From Bimuria novae-zelandiae CBS 107.79 (Eukaryota; Ascomycota; Dothideomycetes; Pleosporales; Didymosphaeriaceae): 64,000 bases of DNA. The notes beneath the pieces are model-generated. The model was not told where the DNA came from, did no database searches, and saw nothing but the letters and a program-made list of their open reading frames with translations. Both the position numbers and the translations under genes were made by a program. Numbering within the stretch: position 1 is the first letter of the stretch; each line of letters begins with the position of its first letter. This document shows, piece by piece, positions 1-10,996 of the stretch. Where the stretch lies: NCBI GenBank assembly GCA_010015655.1, contig ML976740.1:270364-334363 (forward strand). The letters run 5' to 3'.

Positions 1-697
1 TCAGAAAGTGTCCCACGAATTAGTGCAGGGGGTGGTGGACGCGCGGGTTTAACAGTCAGCACTGCTGTGCGGGAACAGGTACAACCGCAAGGGTCTGACG
101 TAGATCCGGACATCACGATGTGGTACTACCTAGGAAGGCACCGTAACACACTCACGCTGTATTCTCTACAACACCGTGCAAACAATGGCGTCTTCATATG
201 TTCCGAAGGGCATCCGACTAAACCACACCGGTTTCTGCGTCGTCAGCATCCAAACACTATCAGGTAATTGGGATGAAGGAACTCGGGCGTGTAGTTCCAG
301 ACACCGTCAAACTCGGCGTATTGGGGCACGAAGGGGCAGAAGACTCAATTTTACCTGATCTCTGTCTCGCACGACAGGGCATGTTAGAACTTGTGTGTTC
401 GTTCATCATGACAACGTTGACATTGGAACGAGTGCATTGTCACTGCGCAAGATAACACCTGTATAATTTCTGCCACTACATCCTCAACATCCGTGGACGC
501 TTTAGCTCACCATACCCCAGCAGCTGTTACTATATGGTAGCTTCAGTAAACCCACCATCGTACATCTGCAGTTGAACTCTATAAAGTTTCTAATAACCAG
601 CTGTCCGCGTCTATCCACTAGGCGTCCCGCAGTCTACCTTGTATACACCACGCCCATCTATCGCACAACAAATCTAGGATATCTCCACGCCGCAAAA
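1..697. other. No gene seen
   Basis: Only short overlapping open frames without conserved motifs occur here. The stretch lies downstream of the minus-strand gene that ends at 698, so part of it may be 3' untranslated sequence. Confidence 0.5.
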
Positions 698-1935
698 TCA
701 CCGATACAAGAAGCTCACATCCGGAAACTGGCCCAGCACGCCTTCCTTCCCCCCATCCCACACCTCATGCAGTCCATCGAGCTCGGCATACGCTTCAGCG
801 AACCTCAACCCCCTCCGTCTCTCCCTCTCGATGACATCCCAATTCCACTCTACGGAGCCCTTCTCTGGTAACGCGCCTTCGAGATCCCCATTGACCGCAC
901 CATTCGCCGTGCCGTTCATCTCCGCACCGTCATCGCCTTTATACACCCACCCCTCCGGCTTCTCCGGCACCATGTCCGCATCAAACAGCGCCTTCTCCGG
1001 TGGAATCGTCAGCCTGCCGCGCTTAATAACATACCGCGCGATGGCCGTCGCGAAGACCGCGCCTTTGAGCTTCTCGGGATCGACGTCCTGCCCTTCTACC
1101 CGCTTGCTCTTGCGCCACGGCTGCAGACTGTACGAAGTGGGCTTTCCAACGCCGGGCCGCACGAGGTGCGTGACGAGGTAGAACCACTTGCGATCCCACG
1201 TAAGTAGGCGCGTCCACATTTCAAACTTCTGGTAGGGCAAGATTTCCTTTTTGAAGTTGCATTGTACGCCGCCGAGCGCGATCATGTATTTTGCGTCTCC
1301 TCCGCCGGTGACCTTGGGCGCTGTGCCGTCTGAGGCGCCCAGCCCAGCGGTTACCGCGGAGGGTGTTGTGGAAGCGGATTTGTTCGATGCGCGCGGCATG
1401 TGGAAGCCCGAGCTGGAGACTTTGCGGATGGCGTTGCGCACGATGGAGGTAAACAGGTGGGTGCGCGAGATATCCATGTCAGCAAAATATGTGCTGTTTG
1501 ACTTGTGCATGTTGAAGTCTATTTCGAGGAGGGGCGCGTGCGTCTGCGTTACGACAGGGAGGAAGAGCGCGTATGGAGGAATAGGCGTTGGTTGGACGAA
1601 TATCTGGTACCAGTAGGCTTTGAAGAAGCGGAACTATATGCGCACATCCTTTTGTCAGCACATTTTCTGCGTCTATGTCTTCGTTTCTCCCTCGGCGTTT
1701 CGTATGAAGCTGAATAGGGCGGGATGGGAAAAGGACGTACATGCCACACAAACGGCAGATTCTTAAAATTCATCAGCGCAAACAGAATCGCGAGGACTCT
1801 CCACACGCCTCCCGGTGCACCCACGCCCGACCACTTCGCAAGAAAGCTGCGACTAGGCTGGCTCGCGAGCGCCATCACCGCAGCGCCCACAGCCGCGATG
1901 CTCACAGCGCGCGTCATCGTAGCCCTCGACAGCAT
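698..1935 (-). CDS. Hotdog-fold thioesterase-like protein (4HBT_2 / THEM6-like)
   Basis: Two exons are visible: 1935-1741 and 1633-698. The intron (1634-1740) has a GTACGT donor, a TGCTGAC branch-like site and a TATAG acceptor, in phase 0, giving about 376 residues. The start is the ATG at 1935; the open frame reaches a few codons further only through TTG codons. The N-terminus is hydrophobic and could anchor the protein in a membrane. Across the intron the frame reads NLPFVWH then FRFFKAYWY, followed by LLEIDFNMHKSNSTYFADMD, which I recognise as the start of the fungal 4HBT_2 hotdog domain. The family is thought to act on acyl-thioesters; the substrate cannot be read from sequence. The C-terminal quarter has a Gly/Asn-rich insert before a conserved-looking tail. 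The gene model is firm, the exact activity is not. Confidence 0.75.
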
Positions 1936-2281
1936 CAACAAAACAAGACCGCAGAATCTGAAAAGCGATGTCCTCCCATGCGAGCGACAGGATCGGACTA
2001 TATGTATTGTGTAAGTGGGCCTCTACGCTAGGCTACTGTAGAGCGCTGTGTCATTCTTATCAGGGGCCGAGGCTCGGACGGTGAAGCGCCGGCTTCCGCG
2101 CAGGGGTCTTCGCAAGGTGTTCTGTATCAGGTAATCTGGGGTGCAGTGAGAGGAAGAAAAGGTGTAGGATTGATGTGTGGCTGATGGATTTGTCAGACAT
2201 GGCTCTTGGTGTAGGATTCTTCGTTGCTGAAAAGCAGGAAAACTTTGGATGGCTACGTCCTGCTAGCCTACTTGATTTGCT

Positions 2282-2490
2282 CATTGTAGCACTCCGCGGA
2301 AGTTAGCGGGGCGTAGGATCAGTTTAATTGGAAGAAGTTACTTGTTCAGCAGATAGAACAAATTAACGTAGGATTGTAGGAGCTCGAGGTCAAAGGGTCC
2401 ACGAGAGTGTAGCGTGGGCCACAAAAACAGATTGTTTTTAATGTTAGGGGAGGGACCCTTTACGGTACTACACCTATCGCTAAAGGTAGG
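2282..2490 (+). repeat. Diverged direct repeat, left copy
   Basis: Starts CATTGTAGCACTCCGCGGA and later contains GGAGCTCGAGGTCAAAGGG and a TACTACACC stretch. The same order of blocks, with substitutions and indels, recurs at 4527-4848 on the other side of the FAD monooxygenase. The nature of the repeat is unknown; no transposase fragment is visible. Confidence 0.6.
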
Positions 2491-2935
2491 CTCATTAGAA
2501 TGAAGCTCCTGCGCGAGCGGACACACAAGACCGAGGAGTCATGCTGCTAGTAACCGTCTCATTAATCTCGTCAACCTGGGTAGGGAGCTCGAGAGCCAAA
2601 GCAGCAAAATAATTATAGTAACTCGCTTTGCTCCTTCAGCCCGAGAGACGCATCGCTATCTGTACCGCCAATTCCGTAGACAGCTTCAACGGCGCTGCGA
2701 CTTTATTCTTTTCGCATAAGCCGAGGTTGGGCATGCTGGTCAGCGTGTCTAGACAACCCGACTCGGGGTTTTCTATTGTCCACTTGGGGTTTTCTATGGC
2801 CCGAGGAGATTCTTAGGACCCGCACTACCTTTCCTGCATCTATGGGTTTTACACGGCCCATGTCTTCCGCAAGACTTCGGTAGTAGTTATTCGTAACTAT
2901 AAATACTTTGCAATCCTTTTCTATAAACTATTAGA

Positions 2936-2990
2936 AACTTCCTCAGATTATCAGTAACTTCCTCAGATTATCAGTAACTTCCTCAGATTA
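2936..2990 (+). repeat. 20-bp tandem repeat, about 2.75 copies
   Basis: The unit AACTTCCTCAGATTATCAGT occurs at 2936-2955 and 2956-2975, followed by a partial third copy to about 2990. It lies about 140 bp upstream of the monooxygenase start codon. Confidence 0.9.
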
Positions 2991-3128
2991 CAGGACTAGC
3001 ATCGCTCGGGCTGGTCACACAGTTACCGGATTATCAGATTACGTGTGAACAGGTTGAACTGCATCGCAAACGGGTTGAAGCTTATTCCATTATACGAGAT
3101 TATTGTTTGGATTCGAATTAAATGCGTC

Positions 3129-4367
3129 ATGGCTTCTTCCCATCCAAGGATCGCTATCATCGGCGGCGGTCCTGCTGGACTGACCGCAGGTCTCCTCCTC
3201 CACAAGCATGATATCCCATTTACTCTCTTTGAGCTCCGACACAAACCTACCGAAGAAGAGCTGTCAAAGCCATCTGGAATGCTTGATCTCCACGAAGGAT
3301 CTGGAATCGCCGCTATAAAGGAATGCGGCCTCTACGACGAGCTGCTTATGCTTATGGGCGAATGTAGCGAGGCCCAAAAAGTATCCGACAAGCATGGCAA
3401 CATCCTGTATGCGGACGAAGGCGAGCTCAGCAACCGTCCTGAGATCTCCCGACATGCACTCATAAATCTCCTCACCTCTCAGCTCCCTGCGGACCGGATC
3501 AAATGGAACCATAGGCTCGTCTCCGCTAGCAGTCCCAGCCCATCAAATCCCGAAGTTGAGCTCGATTTTGCTTCCCACGGCAAGCAGACGTTCGACCTGG
3601 TCATCGGTGCCGACGGCGCCTGGTCCAAGGTCCGCAGTCTCCTGACCGATGTCAGACCTCACTACGCGGGGTGGCAGATCATCACGGTGACGATGCGAGA
3701 GGTCACAACGAAGTACCCGTACCTGGACAAGCTGGTGGGCAAGGGAAGCTTTGCTGCACTCGGCGACAGACACGGCGTCATGTCGCAACGCGGCTCGCAA
3801 GATTCGGCCCGCATTTACATCTTCCTGACTGTCGACGATGAGCACTTCGCCACGACGCGCCATCTTGCGGGCGAGACGGCGGCACGCACCAAGGAGCAGC
3901 TTTTGAGCGATCCCGCACTGCTTGGTACGTGGGATCCCGCCATCAACGCGCTGGTTGCGGTAGCATGTGATGAGGAGGTGGCCGACAACCCGGGCAGTGC
4001 CGTGAACATTCGCCCCATGTACATGCTACCCATTGGTTACGCGTGGGAGCACAGAACAGGTGCCACTCTCGTTGGCGATGCGGCGCATCTGATGCCGCCC
4101 GCTGGCCAGGGAGTCAACGTGGCGATGTCGGACTCACTGTTGCTGGCTAGAGCTGTTGTCAAAGCGTACGAGACTGCAGGGAAGGACAGCGCTTCCTTCC
4201 AGAAGGCTCTGGATCCATTGCTGACGGAGTTCGAAGCGGATATGATAGCACGCGCCAAGGATGAGGCTGAAGAAGCTCTGGAAATCAATGGCATGATGTT
4301 TGGAGAAGATGGGGCCAAGGCGCTAGCTGGCTTCTTCAGCATGGCGCTTCCCCCGGAGCAGACTTGA
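3129..4367 (+). CDS. FAD-dependent monooxygenase, TetX-like
   Basis: A single-exon gene of 412 residues from the ATG at 3129. The frame is open further upstream (from 3045), but those codons look unlike protein, and the ATG at 3129 puts the FAD motif at the usual N-terminal position. Motifs in order: the dinucleotide-binding IGGGPAGLTAG about 9 residues in, the DG motif VIGADGAWSKVRSLL in the middle, and the GD motif LVGDAAHLMPPAGQGVNVAM near residue 320. This is the class A flavoprotein hydroxylase layout (PHBH fold), closest in feel to TetX-like and salicylate-hydroxylase-like fungal enzymes that hydroxylate small aromatic or polyketide substrates with NAD(P)H and oxygen. The substrate is unknown, and no biosynthetic cluster surrounds the gene. 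It is flanked on both sides by copies of a diverged repeat, so it may have moved or been duplicated as a unit. Confidence 0.85.
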   Translation: MASSHPRIAIIGGGPAGLTAGLLLHKHDIPFTLFELRHKPTEEELSKPSGMLDLHEGSGIAAIKECGLYDELLMLMGECSEAQKVSDKHGNILYADEGELSNRPEISRHALINLLTSQLPADRIKWNHRLVSASSPSPSNPEVELDFASHGKQTFDLVIGADGAWSKVRSLLTDVRPHYAGWQIITVTMREVTTKYPYLDKLVGKGSFAALGDRHGVMSQRGSQDSARIYIFLTVDDEHFATTRHLAGETAARTKEQLLSDPALLGTWDPAINALVAVACDEEVADNPGSAVNIRPMYMLPIGYAWEHRTGATLVGDAAHLMPPAGQGVNVAMSDSLLLARAVVKAYETAGKDSASFQKALDPLLTEFEADMIARAKDEAEEALEINGMMFGEDGAKALAGFFSMALPPEQT

Positions 4368-4994
4368 CACAAATATTAATATTACAATGTTACATCTTAT
4401 ATGAATTGTAGCATGGCTGCTTAGTGGTTTCGTATCGCAGGTTTTTTCCGTAAGGACGGGCGTTACAGGGATTTCCTGAAAATACTCCCTCACAGCGTTC
4501 TGCGCTGCTAACCTAGTTGACGAGTCCATTGTAGCACTCCGCGGAGCTCAGCGATGCGTAGGGCCAAGGAATTACTTGTTGAGCAGGTAGAGGAATTTCA
4601 TGTAGTATTGTAGGAGCTCGAGATCAAAGGGGTCCGCACGCAAACCGACATACAACGTGGGTGCTTAGTCAAGCCGCCGGGCCGGCGAACGGTGGTGTCG
4701 GAATCATCGGAATGCAAAAATGCGGCGAAGTAGACGCACAGAGGAAAACACCACACATCAAGAGAACACCCCGCGGGATCTCGGCGGACATTATGGACAC
4801 CGAAAAGTGTCACGCTGGCCATTCTTTGATACTACACCCATGACACAGCCCTGTGCAGGAAGCCCACCGCTCGCCTCGCCGGCAGAAATGGTGGACCTCC
4901 ACGAGAGCAGGAAATTCCCGAGCCCTGCATATCGCCTGCATACCGTCGGCTCTTAGCGTACCTGTCGTCGTGCGTTGACACAGAACACGCGGTT
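4368..4994. other. Intergenic region with right repeat copy
   Basis: Lies between the 3' ends of the FAD monooxygenase (+) and the eIF2D gene (-). Most of it is the right copy of the diverged repeat; no gene is seen. Confidence 0.5.
4527..4848 (+). repeat. Diverged direct repeat, right copy
   Basis: Shares with 2282-2490 the opening block CATTGTAGCACTCCGCGGA, a GCGTAGG block, TTACTTGTT and a GGAGCTCGAGATCAAAGGGG block in the same order. It is longer than the left copy by an insertion in its middle. Confidence 0.6.
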
Positions 4995-7116
4995 CTACCG
5001 CTTCTTCTTCGTTTTGTCCACTATCTCTATCCAATTCTTGTTGACACCCCTCTTCTCCAACGCCTTGATTATGGCGTCCTTTTGCGGGCCCTGCACCATG
5101 ACCTCCATCACGGGATTCTTCGGACTACTACCATGCAGTCGGTCCACACTCGTACTGCCGGCGCACGTCTTGCGCAATTCGTCCGCAAGCGGCTGTGGTG
5201 CAATGTGATACGGTTCGACACCGCTCACCTTGGTCACCGTCTTGTTTCCGCTACGGGTTTCCATTAGTATCTGAACCTTGGGCGGTGCTCCAGCCTTCAG
5301 TTTGGAATCCGCAATGTCCTCGTTTTCTTGGAGAATAGTGTGGAATGGTGACGCTGACGCAACCATGCGCTCAGCAAGCGCATGTCGAGGAATTACACCG
5401 GATGCAAGCGCGGCATTGTCCGCGGCCGATGAGCCAAGCAGGGAGTCCGCGAGCTGGGGATTGATCTTGATGAGTCGTTTGTTCTTCTCGGATACTAGGT
5501 TTTCGGCCTCTACGTAGGCCGTCAGAATCTGCTTAAGCTCTGCCGGTGTGTACAAGCCGCGGGGATCGGCCTTGGATGCCTGGAGAATCGGCGCCAGCTT
5601 CTCTTTCGGTCGAAGCAAAGAGACCAGCGTGAGCTTCTGCCCAACAGCAGAATCGGCGGACATTGGTGCCGCGGGTTTGCCGTTTGTACCTGATGATGCC
5701 GGAGCATCTTTTTTCGGCAACCGATATGGTACGAAGCCCTCCAGTTGTCTGTCATGCCAGTCAACGTCTAGGATGACTGCTTCGTTGCCTTGGTCTTTGC
5801 ATTTGATGATTTGTTGTTTGTCTAGGTACTTGATGAACTTCCGGATATTCTTCCAGCTGGTCTTCTTTATCTGCAGAGAAGCTGTTCGTGCCGGCGTATA
5901 TGTGGGGAGAAAAGGTTGAACGAGAAGCGACATGACCTTGGACTGTGTCAAGGGAAGCTCCAGACCGAATGTAGGATGATTCTTGTTGTGTTCCATATGG
6001 TAGCGGACACCGTAGAGGAATGCATCTCGAAACGCATCATCGATTTCTGCTTACGATTAGCATCGTGGGATAGACCAGAACCTGCAGAAGGTATGCTTAC
6101 CCTTCTGGGAGAGCTCCTTGTCGTCTACCGTCTCGACAGCATCCCTGAGCGACGTCGCATTCTCACCTTCGACGCCTTGTGCCTTTTCGGCTTCTGATCG
6201 CTCGGAAGGGTCCGCATTCAGTGCAATGCCGCCTTCCTGACCGTCTTGAAGATCAATGCCGGCAGCTTGCGCGGCCAATGCGGAGTCTTCGTTCTCGTCA
6301 TCTTCCCATCCCCGCAATGCAGCTGGTGGTTCGGACCCCGGCCGGCCAGATGGGTTCCATGACCACAGCTCGTCTCCCGCCCAATGGAATGTCGATACAG
6401 CATGCCCTTTCATGCCCTGCACGCTCCCTAGCGAACTGACGTCGATCTCGCATATGCCGACGGCCATGGGTACGGTAGGTGCTTCGAGGCTAGCAACGGC
6501 CACTATGGAACCCTTGGTCGCCTTTTCAGGAAAAGGCGGGCCTCGCTGTAGTCCTGGCGTCATGAGATCTGCGCCACCCTGCAGCTTTTCGACGACAAAA
6601 GAGGGTGTATAGAGAAGCGGTACTATTCGTGGGTTGTGCCAGAGTGTGTATACTGCGCGACTGTCAGCAAAAGTCTAAACATGCCACGCTACCCGCTAGA
6701 GTGTCAAGTATGTTGTCCAGCCGTCCACATACCAGTCGGATAGGTCTTCTCGCCAACTTTGACCCATAGTATTCTCTGGTCGTCCCCGGTGCCCTCATGA
6801 CTACCGACATATACCGTGCCAGAAACCTGCTTCAGGTCGGGCCCCGCAGTCGTGGTAAAGCGCGCTGATAAAGCGTTTTCGGGAAGTAATGATTTTCGGA
6901 GTGCTGTAAGTCCTGCTGTGGAGGCGGCTTTGTCATCGGGCTCTGCGGTCGCGTCGACGGGCACCTCGATGCCGAAGTCAGAAATGATCTGGTCGGCTGT
7001 CCTGCGGCGCTCCGATGACTTGAGCGGACTGAGCGGCTTGATCTATGCGGTATTAGCTTACGGTAGGACAGAATGGAGAGCTGCAGGTAGCATACGTTGG
7101 GTTTCTTCTTAAACAT
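4995..7116 (-). CDS. TMA64: Translation initiation factor eIF2D homologue (Tma64)
   Basis: Four exons: 7116-7096, 7042-6733, 6652-6101 and 6046-4995. The introns are 7043-7095, 6653-6732 and 6047-6100, all GT-AG with matching phases, giving 644 residues against about 565-585 in yeast and human. The first exon codes only MFKKKPN, and the next opens IKPLSPLKSSERRRTADQII, the typical eIF2D start. A PUA-like domain lies around residues 110-190 (KGSIVAVASLEAPTVPMAVG). An acidic linker follows, then a winged-helix/SWIB-like region, and a SUI1/eIF1-type domain at the C-terminus (KVQILMETRSGNKTVTKVSG). The family acts on the 40S ribosomal subunit in the cytoplasm, in recycling and in GTP-independent delivery of initiator tRNA. 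The gene converges on the FAD monooxygenase and shares no operon-like arrangement. Confidence 0.92.
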
Positions 7117-7900
7117 GATGCGCGGGTGTGTATGGGCTGACTGTCGGTGAAATGCGCTCTATGTTGGCAGGGTGGAGTTGAAGAAGCAGTGTGATTATGG
7201 CTATAACGCTAGGAATTCGGATACGAGGTTCACGATCGAGTGTCGTTGGGCACAGCTTTTCGTGCGCAACTCCCCTTCGTTTTTATGCCGTCGCGTTCCC
7301 CGCTGAAGTCATTGCTCACGCTGACTCAAAGAGGCCTAGTGCGGGGCGCGCGAACTGCACCCGTGGTCTGGCACATCCATGGATGAGTCTTGATCACTCA
7401 TGATGATCTTCATCGAATGGATCCGTGCCTATTCCTCAGTCCTGTATTATTGCCACACGTCGTCTTCGTAGGGTGCTTCCAACAAAGATAGAATGCTCTA
7501 GGTTGCAGTGGTAACAAACTTCTCAACTACTAACAGCTGAATTAAAGGAGAACGCAGGACTGACCTTTGGGTTGGGCGTATGTAACAACAACGTGCTATT
7601 TGCCAATTCTCTATCTGTGAGATTATTATAGGGAGTTCAATACATGAATGCACATTAAACGCTACGCGCTATAGAATACATAGCTAGGAAATCCTATATA
7701 CCATATTAGGCAACTCAGAAAAACCGTTGAAGACTGAAGGTGACAGCCATCCAATGAAGCCGCCAAGCCGCTAAATTGCGACGCGTTCGCGTGGGATGTT
7801 CGACGCGTCGCCAGTAGCACAATTACAACTACAATATCTTCCATTGCAATCATCTATCAGCACGGTACGATAGCGTCCACGTTATTCTTCGACAATAGTC
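7117..7900. other. Divergent promoter region
   Basis: The region between the starts of the eIF2D gene (-) and the RNase H2A gene (+). No conserved open frame is seen. It should contain both promoters; I cannot point to a clear TATA box. Confidence 0.5.
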
Positions 7901-9055
7901 ATGAATGACTCGCACGAGGACGTCCAGATGGACACCCAGGAGATTGAACTCGATGCTCCGGCCACTGGCGTGTTCAAGGCGCCCTCAATCCACAGGCTTG
8001 ACATACTAGCTGGAAAATCCTACTCTCATTTTTCGCCAATTCCGTCACAAATCGCAGGTGATTTAGGGAAAGAAGTCGTCTTGGGCGTCGACGAAGCTGG
8101 CCGTGGGCCAGTGCTGGGTGCGTGACTTTTACTACCGCACCATACTTATTACTCATCGACTCTAGGTCCGATGGTCTACGCGCTCTTGTACCTGCCTCTT
8201 GAGCTCCAGCAGAGCCTTTTAGCTGAAACGCACCACTTTGACGACTCCAAAGTCCTGACTCCGGAAGTGCGCTCTAGCTTGATGCGGAAACTTTGCACGC
8301 GGGAGACAAATCTCCATGCAGCATGTGGCTGGGCAACCCGCCTGTTGTCCGCCCGTGACATCTCCGCTCACATGCTTGCGCCCTCGCAGTACAATCTGAA
8401 CGCTCAGGCCATGGACGCGACCATAGCACTGATCAAGGAGGTCATGGCTATGGGAGTCAATGTCAAGGAGATCTACATCGACACCATTGGGAAGCCCGAA
8501 GTGTACCAGGCGAAGCTCGAGAGGATATGGCCCACAGTGCGCATCACAGTCGCCAAAAAGGCCGACAGCCTGTATCCCGTTGTGAGTGCCGCTTCGGTCT
8601 GCGCCAAAGTCACCCGAGACGCAGCGCTCGAAGTGTGTTATGAACCTTACAAAACTTCCTCGGGCAACAAGACCGCCAAGCAGTCAAAACTTGAGTCCTT
8701 TTCCAAGCGTTCTACCGTAGCTTCTCGAAGCTCCAAAGTTGCTGAGAAGTTAAATGAAGGGGAGGATGCGGCATGGGGATCGGGATACCCGAGTGATGGC
8801 CGCACAACCTCGTGGCTCAAGCAAAATATGGATCCCGTGTTCGGTTGGGGCAACGCGTGCCGTTTTTCGTGGGGCACAGCCAAAGATTTATTGGAACGCA
8901 AGAACTCAGACGTAAAGGTAGACTGGCCTGTTGACGACGACGGAAATGGCGACATGCGCATGATGGATTTCTTTGCGGCGCGGAACGAGGCTGGAGGCGA
9001 CGAGCTCGTTGATTGGTTCGGCAAGCGAGTCACGGAGGAAATGGAAGTCTTCTAG
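7901..9055 (+). CDS. RNH201: Ribonuclease H2 catalytic subunit A
   Basis: Two exons, 7901-8117 and 8166-9055, with a 48-bp intron (8118-8165, GTGCGT...CTCTAG, phase 1), giving 368 residues. RNase H2 cuts RNA in RNA/DNA hybrids and removes single ribonucleotides from nuclear DNA together with two accessory subunits. The catalytic motif VDEAGRGP is at residues 63-70 (Asp64 and Glu65 the metal ligands), followed by FDDSKVLT, YIDTIGKPEVYQ and KADSLYPVVSAASVCAKVTR, which hold the remaining acidic and lysine residues of the family. Near the C-terminus GSGYPSDGRTTSWL and FGWGNACRFSWGTA match the eukaryotic subunit A. The intron falls just after the first catalytic motif. A Ser/Lys-rich insert between the catalytic core and the GSGYPSD block is typical of fungal versions. 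Confidence 0.94.
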
Positions 9056-9712
9056 ACGCACGTACCGGTATTCTACGCCGCACTCCATCACGTACATGCT
9101 CTTGCGTCTGCTTAGCTACGAATGCAGCAAAAGCTAGGGCTGATCAATGCAGTGCACCACGCTTTGCAAAGCATTATTGGGAAAAAGATGACGGTGTAGG
9201 AGCGGACGTGCATGGCCACGGAATCCGGTCTTTAGTACCGGGCTACTACACATACTCCGACGCAATGACCACCCCAACGCTAACGCGATCCCCAGATCGA
9301 TTAGATTCGACAGGCGATTCACGATGTCGGGAAACGAGAGGGAAACGAGAGTATGCAGGGAGATCCTGTTTAAATAATGTCGCTTCCCTTTCGGCTGCTG
9401 ACCCTGCAGTGAAACAAGTTACATCATCTCACCTACCTTTCCTTATATCAGCCCTGCTTTGCTTGTTGCATGCATTCTAGGGGGCACACTTAGCGGCGTT
9501 TTCACAGGGTTATTGGTCCATCACTTTGTTCCCAGTGTCGCACTCTCACTACAGGGTCGCTGTACGACCATTCTCGAGCACAGCATCGTGGTCCTCAGTC
9601 TCCCCGCTTTCGTACATCAAAGCATCACACTCCGGTCCCTATAAAGTATCGAACCTACGACTACTACATACCACAACTCGCCAACACCTCGCTATCCTTA
9701 CTCCGCGCAAAG
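9056..9712. other. Intergenic region, promoter of the next gene
   Basis: No conserved gene seen. The last 80 bases carry a TATAAAG box and look like a promoter and leader. Confidence 0.5.
9640..9646 (+). promoter_or_regulatory. TATA box
   Basis: TATAAAG, 73 bp upstream of the ATG at 9713, at a plausible distance for a fungal promoter. Confidence 0.5.
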
Positions 9713-10996
9713 ATGTGCATCATCATTCCCATCGATCACGCATCATGCGCACACACTGTCGCTTTATGGCAACATTGCGCGAATGCTCCGCGTTCTATGT
9801 TTGGCCACAAACCATGCCCCCACATTCGACAACACGGCCGTCCGATCTTGACGAGAAAGCTTTGCCACAATTGCGGTGGTCCCAGGTACTTCGCTCGAAG
9901 AGGAGGATTGGCTGCGCGTGGTAGCGGCAGCTCAGTGTTGGGCGAGCTCAAGGAACAAAAAGAGGACCACGGCGATCAGTATGACTCGGGCTACCAGAGT
10001 GATCTGATACCTGAAGTTGATGAGGACGCCGATGATGACGATATCTCACTGTCACCGCGACAAGCTGTGGCATCCACGAACTGGAGGGCGTTCTCAAGAC
10101 AACGTTCGTCAAACATTCCTCGTTCTTCTAGCCAGAAGTCTAACTGGCGGCCGAATCTCAAGCGTGATCTCAGCGAGAGTTCATGCTCCACCTCTTCCAT
10201 TTCTTCCTCGCGGTGTCAATCTATCGATTCCACTATTTCCAGATTTGATGATGAGAACACACAATCCTTTCAGGCGCAGTTGTCTTCCTACAACACAAGA
10301 AGACTCACACAATTCTTGGCCCCAGTCATACGCAGCCCGTCTCCTCGCCGCAAAGGCTCAACACTCCTGCATCCTTCTTCGCCCCCGCTGGAGCCTACAG
10401 AAGGGCTACTACGTGGCTCCATCATCTCTTATCAGGATCTTACGCCGCCAGCTACGCCGCCGGAACGCCCTGAGCCACCAAAGCGGCAGGAATCGACCTT
10501 ACTTCGTCCTTCCTCGCCTCAGCTGCGGCCCACGTCCAATTCCCCGGAAGACGTTGGCTTCCTTTTCAATTTGTCGCCCTCAGGTCTCGCGGCCAGCCCA
10601 CCCACTTTGGAACCCACCCCCGCATCTGCGCCTGTTCGTCCAGGCTTCCCTCGCAAAAACAGTACCCTCCTGCATCCTTCACCGCCCAATGATGAAGTCC
10701 CTGGGCCATTCACCGTCCCCGCGAAAACAATAATCAGCTTGCCGCCGACGCCTCAGACTACGCCGACAGCCGGCTGCTTCAAGCGCTGCCCCTCAGCAGC
10801 GCGCTCAACACCGTCAGATGACGACTTGGTTCTGCACTCATCCCACTCAGACGCAGAATATGACACGGAAGACGACCAGTCCGTAGCGGGCTCCGCGCGG
10901 CACAGCAGCTCACTCAGAACAGCCCGCATCGGGCGCACCGTGCGCGCAAGTAGGATTTACTTCCACGGAGCCCAGCTGCGCATACTGCAAGACTAG
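9713..10996 (+). CDS. Ser/Pro-rich protein of unknown function with Cys/His N-terminus
   Basis: A single open frame of 427 residues from the ATG at 9713. I do not recognise the family. The first 60 residues are rich in Cys and His (CIIIPIDHASC, WQHCANA, KPCPHI, KLCHNCGG) and could bind a metal; similar short Cys/His starts occur in many uncharacterised fungal proteins. The rest is low-complexity: an acidic stretch (about 90-110), Ser-rich stretches, and three copies of a motif of the form (R/K)xxSTLL(H/R)PSxP spread over roughly 110 residues, which look like phosphorylation or docking sites. The C-terminus is basic. The protein is probably disordered and cytoplasmic or nuclear; no signal peptide or membrane segment is seen. 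Confidence 0.75.
   Translation: MCIIIPIDHASCAHTVALWQHCANAPRSMFGHKPCPHIRQHGRPILTRKLCHNCGGPRYFARRGGLAARGSGSSVLGELKEQKEDHGDQYDSGYQSDLIPEVDEDADDDDISLSPRQAVASTNWRAFSRQRSSNIPRSSSQKSNWRPNLKRDLSESSCSTSSISSSRCQSIDSTISRFDDENTQSFQAQLSSYNTRRLTQFLAPVIRSPSPRRKGSTLLHPSSPPLEPTEGLLRGSIISYQDLTPPATPPERPEPPKRQESTLLRPSSPQLRPTSNSPEDVGFLFNLSPSGLAASPPTLEPTPASAPVRPGFPRKNSTLLHPSPPNDEVPGPFTVPAKTIISLPPTPQTTPTAGCFKRCPSAARSTPSDDDLVLHSSHSDAEYDTEDDQSVAGSARHSSSLRTARIGRTVRASRIYFHGAQLRILQD

Larger units (their letters stand above)
1936..3128. other. Intergenic region with repeats
   Basis: No convincing gene is seen. The stretch holds the left copy of a diverged direct repeat (2282-2490) and a 20-bp tandem repeat (2936-2990), and ends in the likely promoter and leader of the FAD monooxygenase. 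Confidence 0.5.

Noticed and set aside
3045..3128. Upstream extension of the FAD monooxygenase
   Set aside because: The added residues have no family counterpart and would push the FAD motif away from the N-terminus.
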